From Podocnemis expansa (taxonomy: Eukaryota > Chordata > Testudines > Podocnemididae): a DNA stretch of 64,000 bases. Each line of letters starts with the position of its first letter. Position 1 is the first letter of the stretch. Shown in pieces: positions 1-11,322 of this stretch. A program made the translations under genes and the position numbers. The stretch spans positions 18,777,218 to 18,841,217 of the forward strand of contig ML681996.1 of the NCBI GenBank assembly GCA_007922195.1. The letters are read 5' to 3'. A model generated the notes under the pieces. The model searched no databases. It was given only the letters and a program-made list of their open reading frames with translations, and was not told the origin of the DNA.

Positions 1-289
1 GATGCTAATGAGAGGAGGAGTCACCCTGAACTGATTTCCCAATGACAGGGAAGAACCATTTGTGAATGTGTGGGACAGGACGTACTAGGCTTACAGGTCA
101 CCTGCTGGAGTCCTTGAAGCCCTACTACACTCTGCCCCAGGAAGTGTGGTATAGTGGCATTCTCAAGGCTGCCTAGAGTGGCTATGGCGAGCCAACCAAG
201 AAAAGCTGCTGCAAGGAGCAGCCAATCAATGCCTAGTTGGCTCACATAAAACGAACTGTAGGGCTACAAAATTTAGTTGCTAGCTTGAA

Positions 290-2260
290 CCAGAAGGTGT
301 TCCCTGGGAATTACCACACCCAAAGCAGAAGCCAAACTTGAAGAGCTTAATGGGACTAAATCAGGGGTGCCAGATAATCTCCATATAGGAATGTTAAAGA
401 AACTAACACATGGCATTGCAAGCCTATTAGCAGTGTAGACTCTGGGGCTATACTGTACAACTGAAGAATTGTGACCATAGTCCTATTTTTTCAGAAAGGC
501 AAAAAAGTGACCCAGGTAACTATAAGGCCTGCAAGTTTGACCCCAGTAGTATGCAAGGCATTGCGGGGTGTGCGTGTGGGGAGAGGAAGTAAATAAAGAC
601 ATTGAGGTTAACGCTAATTGGGACAGAATACAATATGACTTTATAAAAGGTAGATCATGTCAGATCAACCTGATTTCCTTTGTTGAGAAGATAACTTTTA
701 GACAAAGGGAATGTAATGGATCTAATTTACCTAGATTTCAGTTAGGCATTTGATAGCATTCTACATGGGGAATTATTTCTTCAACAGGGAAAGATGGGGG
801 TTAACATAAAAATCAAAAGGACTTCTTCTGATATTCAAAAGGAACTGGTCAAAGACGATTAATATGAAAATAGAAAGTTGGATAAGGAACTGGTTAAAGG
901 GAAGACTACAAATGCTCAGACTGAAAGGTAAATTGTCAGGTTGGAGGGAGATTACTAATAGAGTTCCTTAGGAATCTGTCCTGGGACCCATCTTATTTCA
1001 CCTTTTTATTACTGACCCTGGCACAAAAAGTGAGTGTTCAAATAAATTTTGTGGATGACACCACGTTGGGAAGTATTGTCAATGCAGAAAAGGATAGAGA
1101 TATCATACAGGAAGATCTAGATGACCTTGTAAACTGGAGTTATAAAAATAGGATGTGATTCAATAGTGAAAAGTGCAATGTCATGCATTTAGGGACTAAT
1201 AGAAAGAACTTTTCCTATAAGCTGGAAACATATCACTTGAGAGACACTAAGGAGGAGAAGAACCAGTAAGGTACTGGTTCATAACAAGATGCCCATGAGC
1301 CATGAATGTGATAATTGCAATGAAAAAAGCAAATGCAGTCCTTCAGTGCATCATAGCCACTATTTTCAGTAGAGATAAGGAGGGCAAGGCACAGGTGAGG
1401 CCTCATCTGGAATAGTGTGTGCAATTTTGGTTCCCCATGTTTAAGAAAGATGAATTCAAACTCAAACTGGTGCAGAGAAGGGCTATGAGAATATCTGAGG
1501 TTTGGGAACCCTGACTTGTGACAGGAGACTCAAAGAGCTTGGCTTATCTAGCCAAACAAAAAGAAGGTTGAGAAGGTATGATTCCTCTGCATAAATACAT
1601 CAGAGGGATAAATACCAGGAAGGGAGAAGAATTAAGTTCACTGCAAAAGTGGCCATAAGAAGAAATGGACATACACTGGCCATCAGGAAGTTTAGGCTTG
1701 AAATTAGATGCAGGTATCTATCCAGCACAAGAGTGAAGTTTTGTAATAGTTTTCCAAAACTAGCAGTGGGGAGAAAAAAGCATAGCTGGTTTCAAAACTG
1801 AGCTTGATAAATTCATGCAGGGTATGGTATAATGGAACAGCCCAGTTTGGAAATTGACTGATCTTTGTCTCCTGGTACAAGATATGCTGATGGGATGATG
1901 GATGGGGTGGGTGCTGAATTATTACAGAAAGTTCTTTCTTGGGTGTCTGACTGATGAGCCTTGCCCAAATGCTCTGTGTTTGATCACCACATTGGGGTCT
2001 GGAAGAAATTTTCCCCCACCACCAATTGTCAAAAACTCTGTTTTGTTTCATCCCCCCCTCACCCATTTTCTTCTGTAGCATGAGACATGACTCAGCTGCT
2101 ATATCTTAAAGTCTTTAAAACATGATTTGAGGACTTTAATAACCACGTCATAGATTAGAGGTTTATTACAGGAATGGGTAGCCTGCATTGCTAAGAAGGT
2201 CAGACTAGATGATCATATTGGTCCCTTCTGACAATAACATTTATGAGTCTTATAAGAGAG
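290..2260 (+). mobile_element. CR1 LINE relic, ORF2 reverse transcriptase to 3' end
   Basis: Degenerate sense-strand CR1 non-LTR retrotransposon. Near 345-410 the conceptual translation resembles the segment just upstream of the RT core (KSGVPDNLH). Near 640-750 it resembles the 'KGRSC..NLI' and 'DF..AFD' blocks. Near 965-1075 it follows the [11 protein letters not shown] block and the 'F-DD-T' catalytic block ('FVDDT'). The 3' part (about 1400-1850) matches the CR1 C-terminal region, and 2195-2255 carries the 3'-UTR stem ('AGATGATCATATTGGTCCCT') and the end microsatellite. Many stops and frameshifts show it is dead. The 5' boundary is approximate; bases 1-290 may be more of the same element but I cannot align them. 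Confidence 0.85.
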
Positions 2261-2640
2261 GCATGAATGATACTCTTGGCTGGCTAAAGGAATGCATGGA
2301 AGTCTTCAGCCCTCAGATAAGGATGAAGGTGGGAAAGGAGTCATAAGAGAAGTGACTCAGGGAAACATAATAGATAAGAACACAGGGTATAGCAGGTGGC
2401 TGCTATTTGTAGGATCCATGGCTCCAGAGTAATGGGCAGGCCATGGTCCCCATCCCCAGTAGTCAGAGTCAGAGTGGTCAACTCCCTGAGAGAGTTTAAA
2501 TAGGCCCAGGGAATGGGATACATTTATGGAACTTTGATGACCCGGAAAAGGGACTGAACTGAGCTAAAGGACTAGCTCAACTGGAGACTTCAGCAAAGGG
2601 TTCCCAAGAAGCAGGAGCATTGCTAAAAAAGATTGTGGCA
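2261..2640. other. Unassigned 380 bp between CR1 and a C-rich tract
   Basis: No gene or repeat family that I can name. The purine-rich wording at 2530-2600 ('GACTGAACTGAGCTAAAGGA') is reminiscent of turtle LTR interiors, but I have no terminal motif or target duplication to support that. Confidence 0.3.
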
Positions 2641-3384
2641 TGGCCGCTGTGCCTTCCCCTCCTCCAGGTGTCCCTCCACCAGACTCCACAGCCCATGCCC
2701 AGCACCCCCTCAAGAGCTTGAGCACAGATTCATCCAGCCCAGCAACTTATGCAACTCAGCCCTGGTTCTGGTCCCCCCTCCACCCTGCATCCGTGGCTCT
2801 GCCCCTCTCACAGCTTTAGCTGCCCTCATAGCCACAGCTCCTCCCCGCAGTAGCTACAACCTGGCTCCACCCACCCAGTGGTTCTCCCCAGTGCCCTGCT
2901 CCAGCCAACCCCCTGCAGCCCTGGCCCATCTCTGGCCCACCCCAGCCCTCTGATACAGCTGCAGTTCAGATCAAAGCCCCTAGCCCCACAGAGAGCCCCA
3001 GGTCCCTGCATCAAGCTCCATGCCTACCTCCAGCAGCCCTGTGGCCTGGCTCTATCCAGCTCTAAGAACCCCCTCCTTTTGCTCAAGCCCAGGGCTACCC
3101 ATGTCCATCTCTCTCCCCCTTACCTTGTGGGGCTCAGGTTGGCCCCACAGCTGCCACCACCGCTGCACGCACAGCCTGAGCTGGAGGAGAGAGAGGATTG
3201 AAATTTTCCTCATCCTCTCCTACTTTGGCTATGGTTGCATGGAGGAGGAGCCAGCAGCTCCTCCCACTGCTGTCAGCAGACAGCCTACATGTGCCTGTGC
3301 TGCTGCTGGGGCTGTAATTTGGGGCACAGCCCTGTGGTGCCAGTGCTAGCAACAACCCAACCAGGAAGGAAGTCTTAGGGCACT
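2640..3384. other. C-rich low-complexity segment
   Basis: A pyrimidine-rich stretch with many CCC, CTCC and CAGCC runs. It produces several overlapping open frames of proline/serine-rich sequence on both strands, which is the pattern of skewed base composition rather than coding. It may be the interior of an old DNA transposon, like the comparable G/C-rich segments at 9060-10200 and 51867-52269. I see no termini. Confidence 0.4.
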
Positions 3385-4012
3385 GTCCATTCATAGACTC
3401 ATAGGCTCTAAGGTCACAAGGAACGATATGATCATCTAGTTTGACCTCCTGCACAATGAAGGCCACAGAACCTCACCGACCCACTCCTGCAATAAACCTC
3501 CAACCTATGACTGAGTTACTGAAATCCTCAAATCATGATTTAAAACTTCAAGATACAGAGAATCCGCCAGCAAGTGAGCCAGGCCCCATGCTACACAGAA
3601 AGGTGAAAACCTCCCAGAGCTGTAGGCAATGTACCTTGAGAGAAAATTGCCTCCCAACCCCAAATATGGTGATCGGTTAAATCCCAAACATGTGGGCAAG
3701 TCTCACCAGCCAGTTACCCAAAAAAGAATTTTCTGTATTATCCCAGAATCCACCCCAGGACACTGGCATATCCATCACCAGTAGTCAAAACTCAGTCAGT
3801 TGCCAAACTACACCATCCCATCATACCATCTCCTCAATACACTTCTCAAGCCCAGTTTGAAAGGCAGTTATGTTTCTTGCCCACACAGGTACCCTTTGTA
3901 GGCTGTTCCAGAACTTTACTGCTCTGATGGTTAGAAACCTGCATCTAATTTCAAGTCTAAATTTCCTGATGGACTGTTTGTATTCATTTGTTCTTATATC
4001 TACACTGATGCT

Positions 4013-4918
4013 TGTGACAGAGTCAACTTACCTGCACTACAGCAGCCCAGCAAATTCTGTGGGCTGCAGAAGCCTCATCCCTTGAACCCTGCTGGGCATG
4101 TTCTACCTGCTGCCCCAGAATAAATGGAAGATGCTCAGTTCATTCAGGGCTGACCAGTGAAGGAAGAAGACATATGCTGGAAGTTCCTGACAGGGAGCTG
4201 CATCAGCCCCAAGGAGTGGGAAAGAGTGACCCCAAAGGGTGCCCTAAGGAGCAGCTGCCCAGCAACAAATACTCTGAGGCTGATGCCCAGGCATTTACTA
4301 CATCCAGTGAATCTCGAAGACTGCAGGGATGCCAACAGCAGCCATCCCAAGAGGAAAGAAGGCACAGATCAGTACCTTGCTAGAAGTCAACCCCTGTGCT
4401 CACGTAGGAAGTAGCCCAGGGGGCTGTGGGGTGGAGCTGGGGTAGCATGGAGAACCAGTCAGTATATTTCAGGATGGATCCTTGCTGACCTGGTGCCACA
4501 CACCCTGGCACTGATACGATCCTGGGCTGGAGCTCAGTGGAGCAGGAGGGCCTGAGCCCCCTACCTGGGCACTGTCCCCCATTTTGGACATCCCTTTGAT
4601 AGTGACTCTGTGGCCAGTAGGCCATGCTGCCCTGACCCAGGAGTTGCATACTTACTTGGAGATTGTCTCTGTGGATGCGAAGCTGTGCTGTCCTGACCAG
4701 AGGGCCGTGTATTTACTTTTGCATTGACTCTGTGGCTGCTAGGCTGTGCATTGACTTTGATATTGTCTCTGTGGCCACTAGGTCGTGCTGCCCTGACTAA
4801 AAAGCCATGTGATGACTCTGGTATTGATAGTTAGGAAGATTGGTGAAGCACCATCCCTGCTCATGCCCCGTGTGATTTCCCCACCAGGTGGCATTAGGGA
4901 GGGCATACCCTCTTGACA
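4013..4918 (+). mobile_element. Solo LTR (906 bp) inside CR1
   Basis: Begins TGTGACAG and ends CTTGACA (TG...CA). It is flanked by ATGCT (4008-4012) and GTGCT (4919-4923), a 5-bp target duplication with one change. Removing it restores continuous CR1 sequence, so both boundaries are well defined. The 3' third (about 4600-4830) holds four imperfect repeats of a roughly 60-bp unit around 'GACTCTGTGGCCAGTAGG', which is typical of LTR regulatory repeats. The near-end motif GGGAGGGCATACCC resembles turtle Gypsy/ERV LTR ends. No internal coding sequence is present. Orientation is inferred from that end motif. Confidence 0.8.
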
Positions 4919-6520
4919 GTGCTGTTCTCAAATAATTCCTCTCCCTTCCTGGTATTTTTCCCCTATGGTATGTTTAAAGAGAGCGATCATAACTCCTCTC
5001 AATCTCCTTTTGGTCAGGCTAAACAAGCCAAGCTCTTTAAGTCTCTCACAAGGAGAGTTTGTCATTTTACGGATCATCCTCGTAGCCCTTCTCTGCACCT
5101 ATTCCAGCTTGAATACATCATTTTGAAGAATGGAGGACCAGAACTGCACACAATATTCCAGATGGGTCTCACCAGTGCCTTGTATAAAGGTATTAACAAC
5201 TCCATATCTCTACTGGAAATACCTCTTCTTATGCATCATGGAACTATATTAGCTTTTTTCATAGCCACTTCACATTAGCAGCTCATAATTATCCTGCAGT
5301 CAGCCAGCACTCCCAGGTCCTTTTCCTCCTCTGTGACTTTCGTCTGATGCATCTCCCTCTTATAGGAAAAAAATCTTGTTATTTGTCTCTAGATGTATGA
5401 CCTTACACTTCCCATTATTAAATTTCATCCTGTTCCCAATACTCCAGCCTATAAAGTCATCCAGATCATTTGATCCTTCTCTGTATATTGGCAATAACCC
5501 TCCAACTTGGTATCATCCACAAACTTAATTAGCACAGTTCTACTTTTTGTGCCAAGAAGGTAAGTAACAAAAAGATTCAATAAGATTGGTCCCAAGAGTA
5601 ATCCCAGAGGAAGGCCACTAGTAACTTCCCTCCAGGTTGACAGTTCACTCTTCAGTATGACCTGCTGTAGTCTCCCCTTATCCACCTGACTATATTCATA
5701 TTAATCCCCATCTTCTGTAACTTAACTAATAATTCCCTGTGTGTAACTGTATCAAATACCTTGCTGAAATCTAACTAAATTAGGTTCATTGTATTCCCTT
5801 TACCCCCAAAAAATCTGTTATCTTCTCAAAAAAGAATATCAAGTTGGTTTGGTATGATCTCCCTTTTGTAAAGGCAAATTGTTAATTTATCCCAGTTACT
5901 GTTATCCTCAATATCTTTAAGTACTTTGTCTTTTAAATATTCTTTAAGACCTTGCATATTACTGATGTCAGACTAATGGTCCTGTAGTTATCCAGCTAAA
6001 TCTTATTCACTTTGTTGAAAATAGCAACTATATTAGCAATTTTCCAGTCGTGCAGTACAATGCCCGAGTTCACAGATTCATTAAAAGTCCTTGCTAATGG
6101 GCTGGCAATTTCTTGTCCCAGTTCCTTTAATATCCTCAGAGGCAGATTATCTGAGCCTCTTGACTTAGTTGTTCTCTACAACCAGTTCTCTGTGAGGTCC
6201 TTGTTATTCCCCAGTACCAAATCTAAGATGGCATCCCCTCTTGTTAGGTTGGTAACTCTTTGAAAAAGGAATTCATCAGTTACCACATGCAGAAAAATCT
6301 GGGCCCTTTTATTACTACTAGCATGTGTCCTTCAATCTATATCTGGGAAGTTAAAGTCTTCCATAATCACAGAGTTCTTAGTAGCATTTACTTCCTTAAT
6401 GGACTTAAAGAGATCCCTATCCATGTCTAAATTAGATCCAGATTGTCTGTAGTATACCCAAGCACTATCTCTGGAAAAATTCTAGTAATTTTCTTACCCA
6501 ATGTGATTTTTAACAACATA

Positions 6521-7217
6521 GGGTGTGTTCACACGGCACTTTTGTTTCGAAACAACCTCGTTGTTTCGAAACAAAAAAANNNNNNNNNNNNNNNNNNNNN
6601 NNNNNNNNNNNNNNNNNNNNNNNNNNNNNNNNNNNNNNNNNNNNNNNNNNNNNNNNNNNNNNNNNNNNNNNNNNNNNNNNNNNNNNNNNNNNNNNNNNNN
6701 NNNNNNNNNNNNNNNNNNNNNNNNNNNNNNNNNNNNNNNNNNNNNNNNNNNNNNNNNNNNNNNNNNNNNNNNNNNNNNNNNNNNNNNNNNNNNNNNNNNN
6801 NNNNNNNNNNNNNNNNNNNNNNNNNNNNNNNNNNNNNNNNNNNNNNNNNNNNNNNNNNNNNNNNNNNNNNNNNNNNNNNNNNNNNNNNNNNNNNNNNNNN
6901 NNNNNNNNNNNNNNNNNNNNNNNNNNNNNNNNNNNNNNNNNNNNNNNNNNNNNNNNNNNNNNNNNNNNNNNNNNNNNNNTGCTGGTGCCTGCAGCCCCCT
7001 TTCTGGGGCTGCAGGGTGAGCCAGCAGCGGCTCACCCCCAGGGGTAACGAAATAGCATGTTCACACAGTGAACTTGCTATTTCGTTTCCCGCTTTTTTTC
7101 TTATTTCGAATTAACATTTTGTTAATTCGAAATAAGATATTTCGAAATAAGGTGTTTCGAAACAAGTTGTTTTGACACAACTTGTTTCGAAATAACCCTG
7201 TGCGTGTGAACACAGCC
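6521..7217. mobile_element. Non-autonomous HarbA Harbinger element with assembly gap
   Basis: Terminal inverted repeats GGGTGTGTTCACAC (6521) and GTGTGAACACAGCC (ending 7217), flanked by ATA on both sides (6518-6520 and 7218-7220), a 3-bp duplication as in PIF/Harbinger. The arms are rich in the palindrome TTTCGAAA and relatives (6546-6575, 7110-7195). The right arm contains the block 'CGAAATAGCATGTTCACAC' at 7048, also seen in the right arms of the other HarbA copies. The core after the gap is GC-rich (TGCCTGCAGCCCCC). There is no coding capacity outside the gap. It is inserted in the antisense CR1. Confidence 0.85.
6580..6979. other. Assembly gap, 400 N
   Basis: Exactly 400 unknown bases. 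The same length as the gap at 50930-51329, so probably a default gap size rather than a measured one. Open frames running through the N block are artefacts. Confidence 0.99.
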
Positions 7218-7361
7218 ATAGACTCTGACTTGTTAATTCTATCACCTTGAATTTCTTTACAGTCTACCTCATCATTGAAAAAACAATGCCAGTTCTCTGC
7301 CATTGTCTTTATATCTGTCTTTCCTAAAAAAACACTTAGACTTCAATTGCTGTATGCCAGT

Positions 7362-8130
7362 TGTCAAGGCCGTTTCCCCACTCTGGCACTCTGAATGCAG
7401 AAGGTGAAGGCCCACAACAGGCCTTAAAAGCCACTGGCCTTAAAGTCTGCTCTTAAAACTCTCCAAGGCCTCCAATTCCTGGTCTTGGAATGGTATTGCT
7501 GCCACCACTCAAATGCAAAAAACCTCTTGAAAACCCAGGAAGGCACACTTGGGAGTTCCTTCCTGTGAGGTAACTTCAATCCTTTTTTCCCTGTCTCAGG
7601 AGAGTGACTGAACCACAGCTGGAATATCAGCTGAAACTGGAACAGAACCCTTTTTAGTAGCTGACTGTGCAGTCTGAGGCACATGCACACAAACCTCTTG
7701 CTGCCCTTCAGATCACAGAACCAGAGCTTACTTAAAGGGTAAATTCTTTAATTAAAAAGAACAGATAAGAAACACAGAGTTGCTTCTCTGGGATTAATTT
7801 AGGTAGTTACAGGGTGGGGCGGGGGTTACATGTGCTCAGCACAGAGAAATCCAAAAACAAAGAAAATACCCTGACCGCATCTAACTAAACATTCCCTGTT
7901 CTACTCACACCTGGTCAGTAACAAACTTAGCTTATCTTTGGTAAGGATGTCACTGAATCCTTCCTTAGCCCATTCTGGCCTCCTCCTGATCCTCCCAGGA
8001 GCTCTGCTGCATCCAAACAGGAACAAGCAAAGCTGCTGCTCCAATTAAAAAACCTGCACTTCATTCCTATTGGCTGTCCTGGGACTCACTGAGCAGAGTG
8101 TTAACCCTTTCCTCCCCAAGGTTTACTATA
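7362..8130. mobile_element. Probable solo LTR (769 bp) inside CR1
   Basis: Starts TGTCAAGGCCG and ends TTTACTATA. It is flanked by a perfect 5-bp duplication CCAGT (7357-7361 and 8131-8135), and CR1 text continues after it. The 5-bp duplication and TG start fit a retroviral-type LTR; the end is not the usual CA. No coding sequence. I recall similar 'TGTCAAGGC...CCACTCTGGCACT' repeats from turtles, but class assignment (ERV versus Gypsy) is not possible here. Confidence 0.65.
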
Positions 8131-8174
8131 CCAGTCATGATTACTATTCCATAATGCTATCCCTACAATATCTG

Positions 8175-8537
8175 AGGAGTCCTGTGGCATTTAAAGACTA
8201 ATGAATTTATTTATTGAATGAGCTTTCATGGGAGAAAATCCCCTTTCCCATAGAAACAGGTGATTTGACCTCACCTTCCTCTATGTGCTGTTTCCCGGTG
8301 TTTGAATCTTAACAACTGCTTTGATTTGCTGTTACAGTATCACCTGAGTTCATGACTTACACTCCCCTGCATTTATTTTACTCCCATTCTGTAAGTTCCT
8401 CCATCTTCAAAGCATCAGATGAAGTGGAATTTTCTCCAATGAAAGCTCATGCAATAAATAAATTTGTTAGTCTTTAAATGCCACAGGACTCCTTGCTTAT
8501 TTTGCTGAACTAGACTAACATGGCTACCCCTTTGGAA
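8175..8537 (+). mobile_element. Penelope-like 3' tail with inverted 5' piece
   Basis: A 363-bp insertion in CR1 flanked by a 12-bp target duplication, CTACAATATCTG (8163-8174) and CTATAATATCTG (8538-8549). The first 80-100 bp read the tail in antisense (AGGAGTCCTGTGGCATTTAA, ATGAGCTTTCATGGGAG). The rest reads it in sense (GCATCAGATGAAGTGG, AAAGCTCATGCAATAAATAA, CCACAGGACTCC) and ends CATGGCTACCCCTTTGGAA. Penelope-like elements often carry such inverted terminal pieces. Assignment to Penelope rests on the GIY-YIG relic in the related copy at 52983-53640. Confidence 0.8.
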
Positions 8538-8611
8538 CTATAATATCTGGTTTCACTTCCTTTACCAGTAGCTCTAGTTCCTACATTTTGTTACCCAGGC
8601 TTCTCACACTC

Positions 8612-8944
8612 CAGAGGAGGAGCAATAGCAAAGCCAGCCCAGAGAAGAAAGCTGAGAACTGAGCCCAGAGGGGTCTACAGAAGAAGATGCCAACCAAAGA
8701 ACTGTGATAGGCTCTGTTGGATAGACTGACTGAGGACTGAGACCAGGGACACATCTGTAAACCAGAGAACTGAAGGCACTTTCACAGGCCCTGTTGGACA
8801 TGCACCCTTGAGGGAGGGTGTTGCAGTTTGTAGCTGTACATTAATGATGGTGTGTAACTTGGATTGAGGCCTGAGTCATGGAAGACCTTCCACAAAATGA
8901 GAAGAGTCCATGAGTGTGCACACTATACTGGAGGCATTCCATCA
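8612..8944. other. Unassigned 333 bp
   Basis: No repeat or gene recognised between the truncated 5' end of the CR1 and the MITE that follows. Confidence 0.3.
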
Positions 8945-10732
8945 TAGGGTGATCAGATAGCAGGGGAATAAAATCAGGCCAGAGGGTGATGAGTAATGGG
9001 CATCTATATAAGAAAAAGGTCTCAATATCAGAACCTATCCTATAAACTGAGGAGGCTTTTGGGGTAGACGAGGCAGGCGGGGGCCTGGGGCCCCACAGCC
9101 GCCTCCGTGAAAGCAGGAGAGCTGTGCCGCTCAGCTCCCTGCTTTAAGCTAAGACAAGCAGCCTCTGCTGCTTGCCTGCCCGCTTGCTCCAGCCCCAGGG
9201 AGGAACAACCAGCCCGGGGGCAGGGCTTCCCCCTCCCCACTTCCCAGGTGGGCTGTTCCACTCTAGAGACGGAAGGGGGGCTGGCCCATAGGCAGGGCCG
9301 AAGACCAGAGTTCAGCCTCTGGGCTGGCTTGCTCCACCCCTCTCCCCGTCCCCCTCCTCAAGCAGTACTTGCCCAGAGCTGGCTCCACTGCTGCCGCCCC
9401 TCCCCCTCCATGCTGCTCCAGCCTGTGTGAGAGGCTGAAGAGCGAAGGAGCTAGATTCAAAGGGCTCCTGTCTGCAGTCCCAGCAGTAGCTTCACCCCCA
9501 GAACAGGCAGGGCAGATAGGTGGTGTGTGGGGGGGAAGTGGGTGGTGGATTGGAGGGGTCCTGGACAGGCAGGGGGCAGAGGTAGGGTGGGGTGGGGTGA
9601 GGGGCTTCCCCACATGGTCTCCAGGTCCTGAGTGGGCCCGTAGTTGCTCCCTGTGCCCCTGGTTGGGCGGGGGGCCTCTGGGCCCCGGTGGGACTGGGGG
9701 ATGCTCCATGGCCTCTGGGCATCAGGGGTGGGTGGGTTGGGAATGGAGCCCCTCACCTGAGCTCTGGGCTCGGCCAAGGGATGTTCTTCAGCCTCTGTCC
9801 TGGCCAGGGTCGGGCCATCAGGGGGCTGGTGACCCAGGGGTCTTTTCTCAGCCTTTGGGGGTCAGGTTTGTGTCCAGGCTGCTGTGAGGAAGCCCTGGCC
9901 AGGGAGCCCCCCACAGCTTAGGGGGTGAGGCTGGGGAGCTGACCCAGGGTCTCCATCCCTCACCCCACACCCAGACTGCGATGCCACCCTCTCTGCCCCT
10001 GAGTATCCTGGCCTCACCCCATGCCCAAGTGTCAGGGCTGGCCTGGCCTGGCCTGGGGTCTCCTGTGCTCACCACACACCCAGGTGGTGGAGCAGCCTGG
10101 TCTGACCACAGGGGGGGCCTCCCATGGTGGTGGGGTCAGCCTGGCACAAGCATGGGGTCTCCTGCCATTGCTTAGTTGCCTTAGTTGGTTGGGGCAGAAG
10201 GTGGACTGGGGGAGTAACCACTCAGCAGTGATATTATTTTTAAAGTTGAACTCTGCTGAACACTCCATATGCTGCACCCAATATTTATTCTGTGCTTGAA
10301 ATTGTTCTCTTGTGTGTTGAATTGTTTTACATTAAGCAAAGTGCATGGAGGAAATGGAGTTTGTTCAGTTTGGGTTACAATAGAACTGAAATTAACCTCA
10401 GAAAGGGCATTCTGGATTTAAACTGGTGCCTCTTGAGCATCCTCTCCAATATCAAATTTGCTCAGATAACAAGTAACTTTTTTTTCCCCTTTGTAACCAC
10501 ATTGCCTCTCCTCCTCAGATCTGAAAGTAGCTGGGTTCTGTTCTTCTCTGTCTCCTCATACAGCACAGGCCAAATTCTGCCTTGAGTCACACCTAGCTTG
10601 AGTATGCCCATGGCCTTCAAATTCAGTGTCTGCTAGTGCTACCCTGTAACATTCAAACCATGCTTTGGGACTCAGTGCTGGCCACAGACCCTCTGCTCCT
10701 GGATATTTCCATGAATAACAACCCATCAAAGG

Positions 10733-10815
10733 CAGTGGTTTTCAAACTTTTTTCTCCTTCGAACCTATTTTGAAAAAATCATTTATCCCCACAACCCAAC
10801 ATCTACCTGTAACAT
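10733..10815 (+). mobile_element. hAT terminal fragment
   Basis: CAGTGGTTTTCAAACTTTTT followed by a T-rich stretch and 'CCCACAACCCAACA' matches the left end of a common turtle hAT family (CAGTGGTTCTCAAAC type). No partner terminus was found, so it is a fragment. Confidence 0.55.
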
Positions 10816-11164
10816 TCAGTGGCTGAGTAAGTGCAGTTGCACCTATGCTTTAAATTAGCAAATAAATCTAAAGATTAAAAAACAACCCAAAATCCTGAAG
10901 ATTAAAAAAAGTAGAGTATCCAACTTAGATTCAGGTGAGATGGGGTGAGTTGCACCCATAGGGAGGCAAGTGAGAAAGAAGGGGGAACAGCCCAGGGGCA
11001 GAGGTTTGTATTAGGAGCCAACTGAAGTGTATGTACACTGTGGAGAGGCTGTCAAGCTGGGAAGGAGAAATAACAGGGTCAGGAGCTGTTTGGGAGCTCA
11101 GGGAAAGGTAAATAGGGGGCTTTAAATATGTAAACAGTCCCATTGCATTCAGCCCTGCTACCTC

Positions 11165-11322
11165 TCCTGCATCTTTGGGCAACTCATTTAGTCACTCTGT
11201 GCCTCAGTTCCTCAGCCATCTGTTACTGTACACTGGGAACAGAAGCACTGCCCTACCTCAGAGGGTTGGGTGAGAATAAATGCATTAAGGAATGTGAGGT
11301 GCTCAAAATACTACAGTGATGG
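11165..11322 (+). mobile_element. MIR SINE
   Basis: The text TTTGGGCAACTCATTTAGTC, then CTCTGTGCCTCAGTTCCTCA, CCTACCTCAGAGGGTTG, GTGAGAATAAATGCATTAAG and GTGCTCAAAATACTA follows the MIR consensus in order, including the tRNA-unrelated core and tail. This is an ancient tRNA-derived, L2-tailed SINE. The 5' tRNA-like head is not evident. Confidence 0.7.

Larger units (their letters stand above)
3385..8611 (-). mobile_element. Long CR1 LINE (antisense), split by four nested insertions
   Basis: Antisense CR1 read from its 3' end (3385-3480, the 'GATCATCTAG...GACCTCCTGCACAATG' stem) through the RT region (4919-6260; the 'KFVDDTKLEGYCQYTEKDQ' block is visible on the minus strand near 5480-5540) and upstream ORF2/endonuclease sequence (6261-6520, 7221-7356, 8136-8162, 8550-8611). 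The CR1 text resumes exactly after each insertion: an LTR at 4013-4918, Harbinger at 6521-7217, an LTR at 7362-8130 and a Penelope tail at 8175-8537. The CR1 itself has many frameshifts. It is of the turtle type whose 3' end says 'CAGAACTGCACACAATATTC' on the plus strand. Confidence 0.9.

Noticed and set aside
2633..3466. Cluster of 100-110 codon frames in the C-rich tract
   Set aside because: Low-complexity composition, open on both strands, no domain or splice context.
6443..7114. Long open frames on both strands across the N block
   Set aside because: Most of the residues are unknown (X) from the 400-N gap; no real coding sequence on either side.
9263..9887. 148- and 172-codon frames on opposite strands
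   Set aside because: GC-rich, Pro/Gly/Ser-rich sequence open in several frames at once; no domain; inside a hAT-ended segment.
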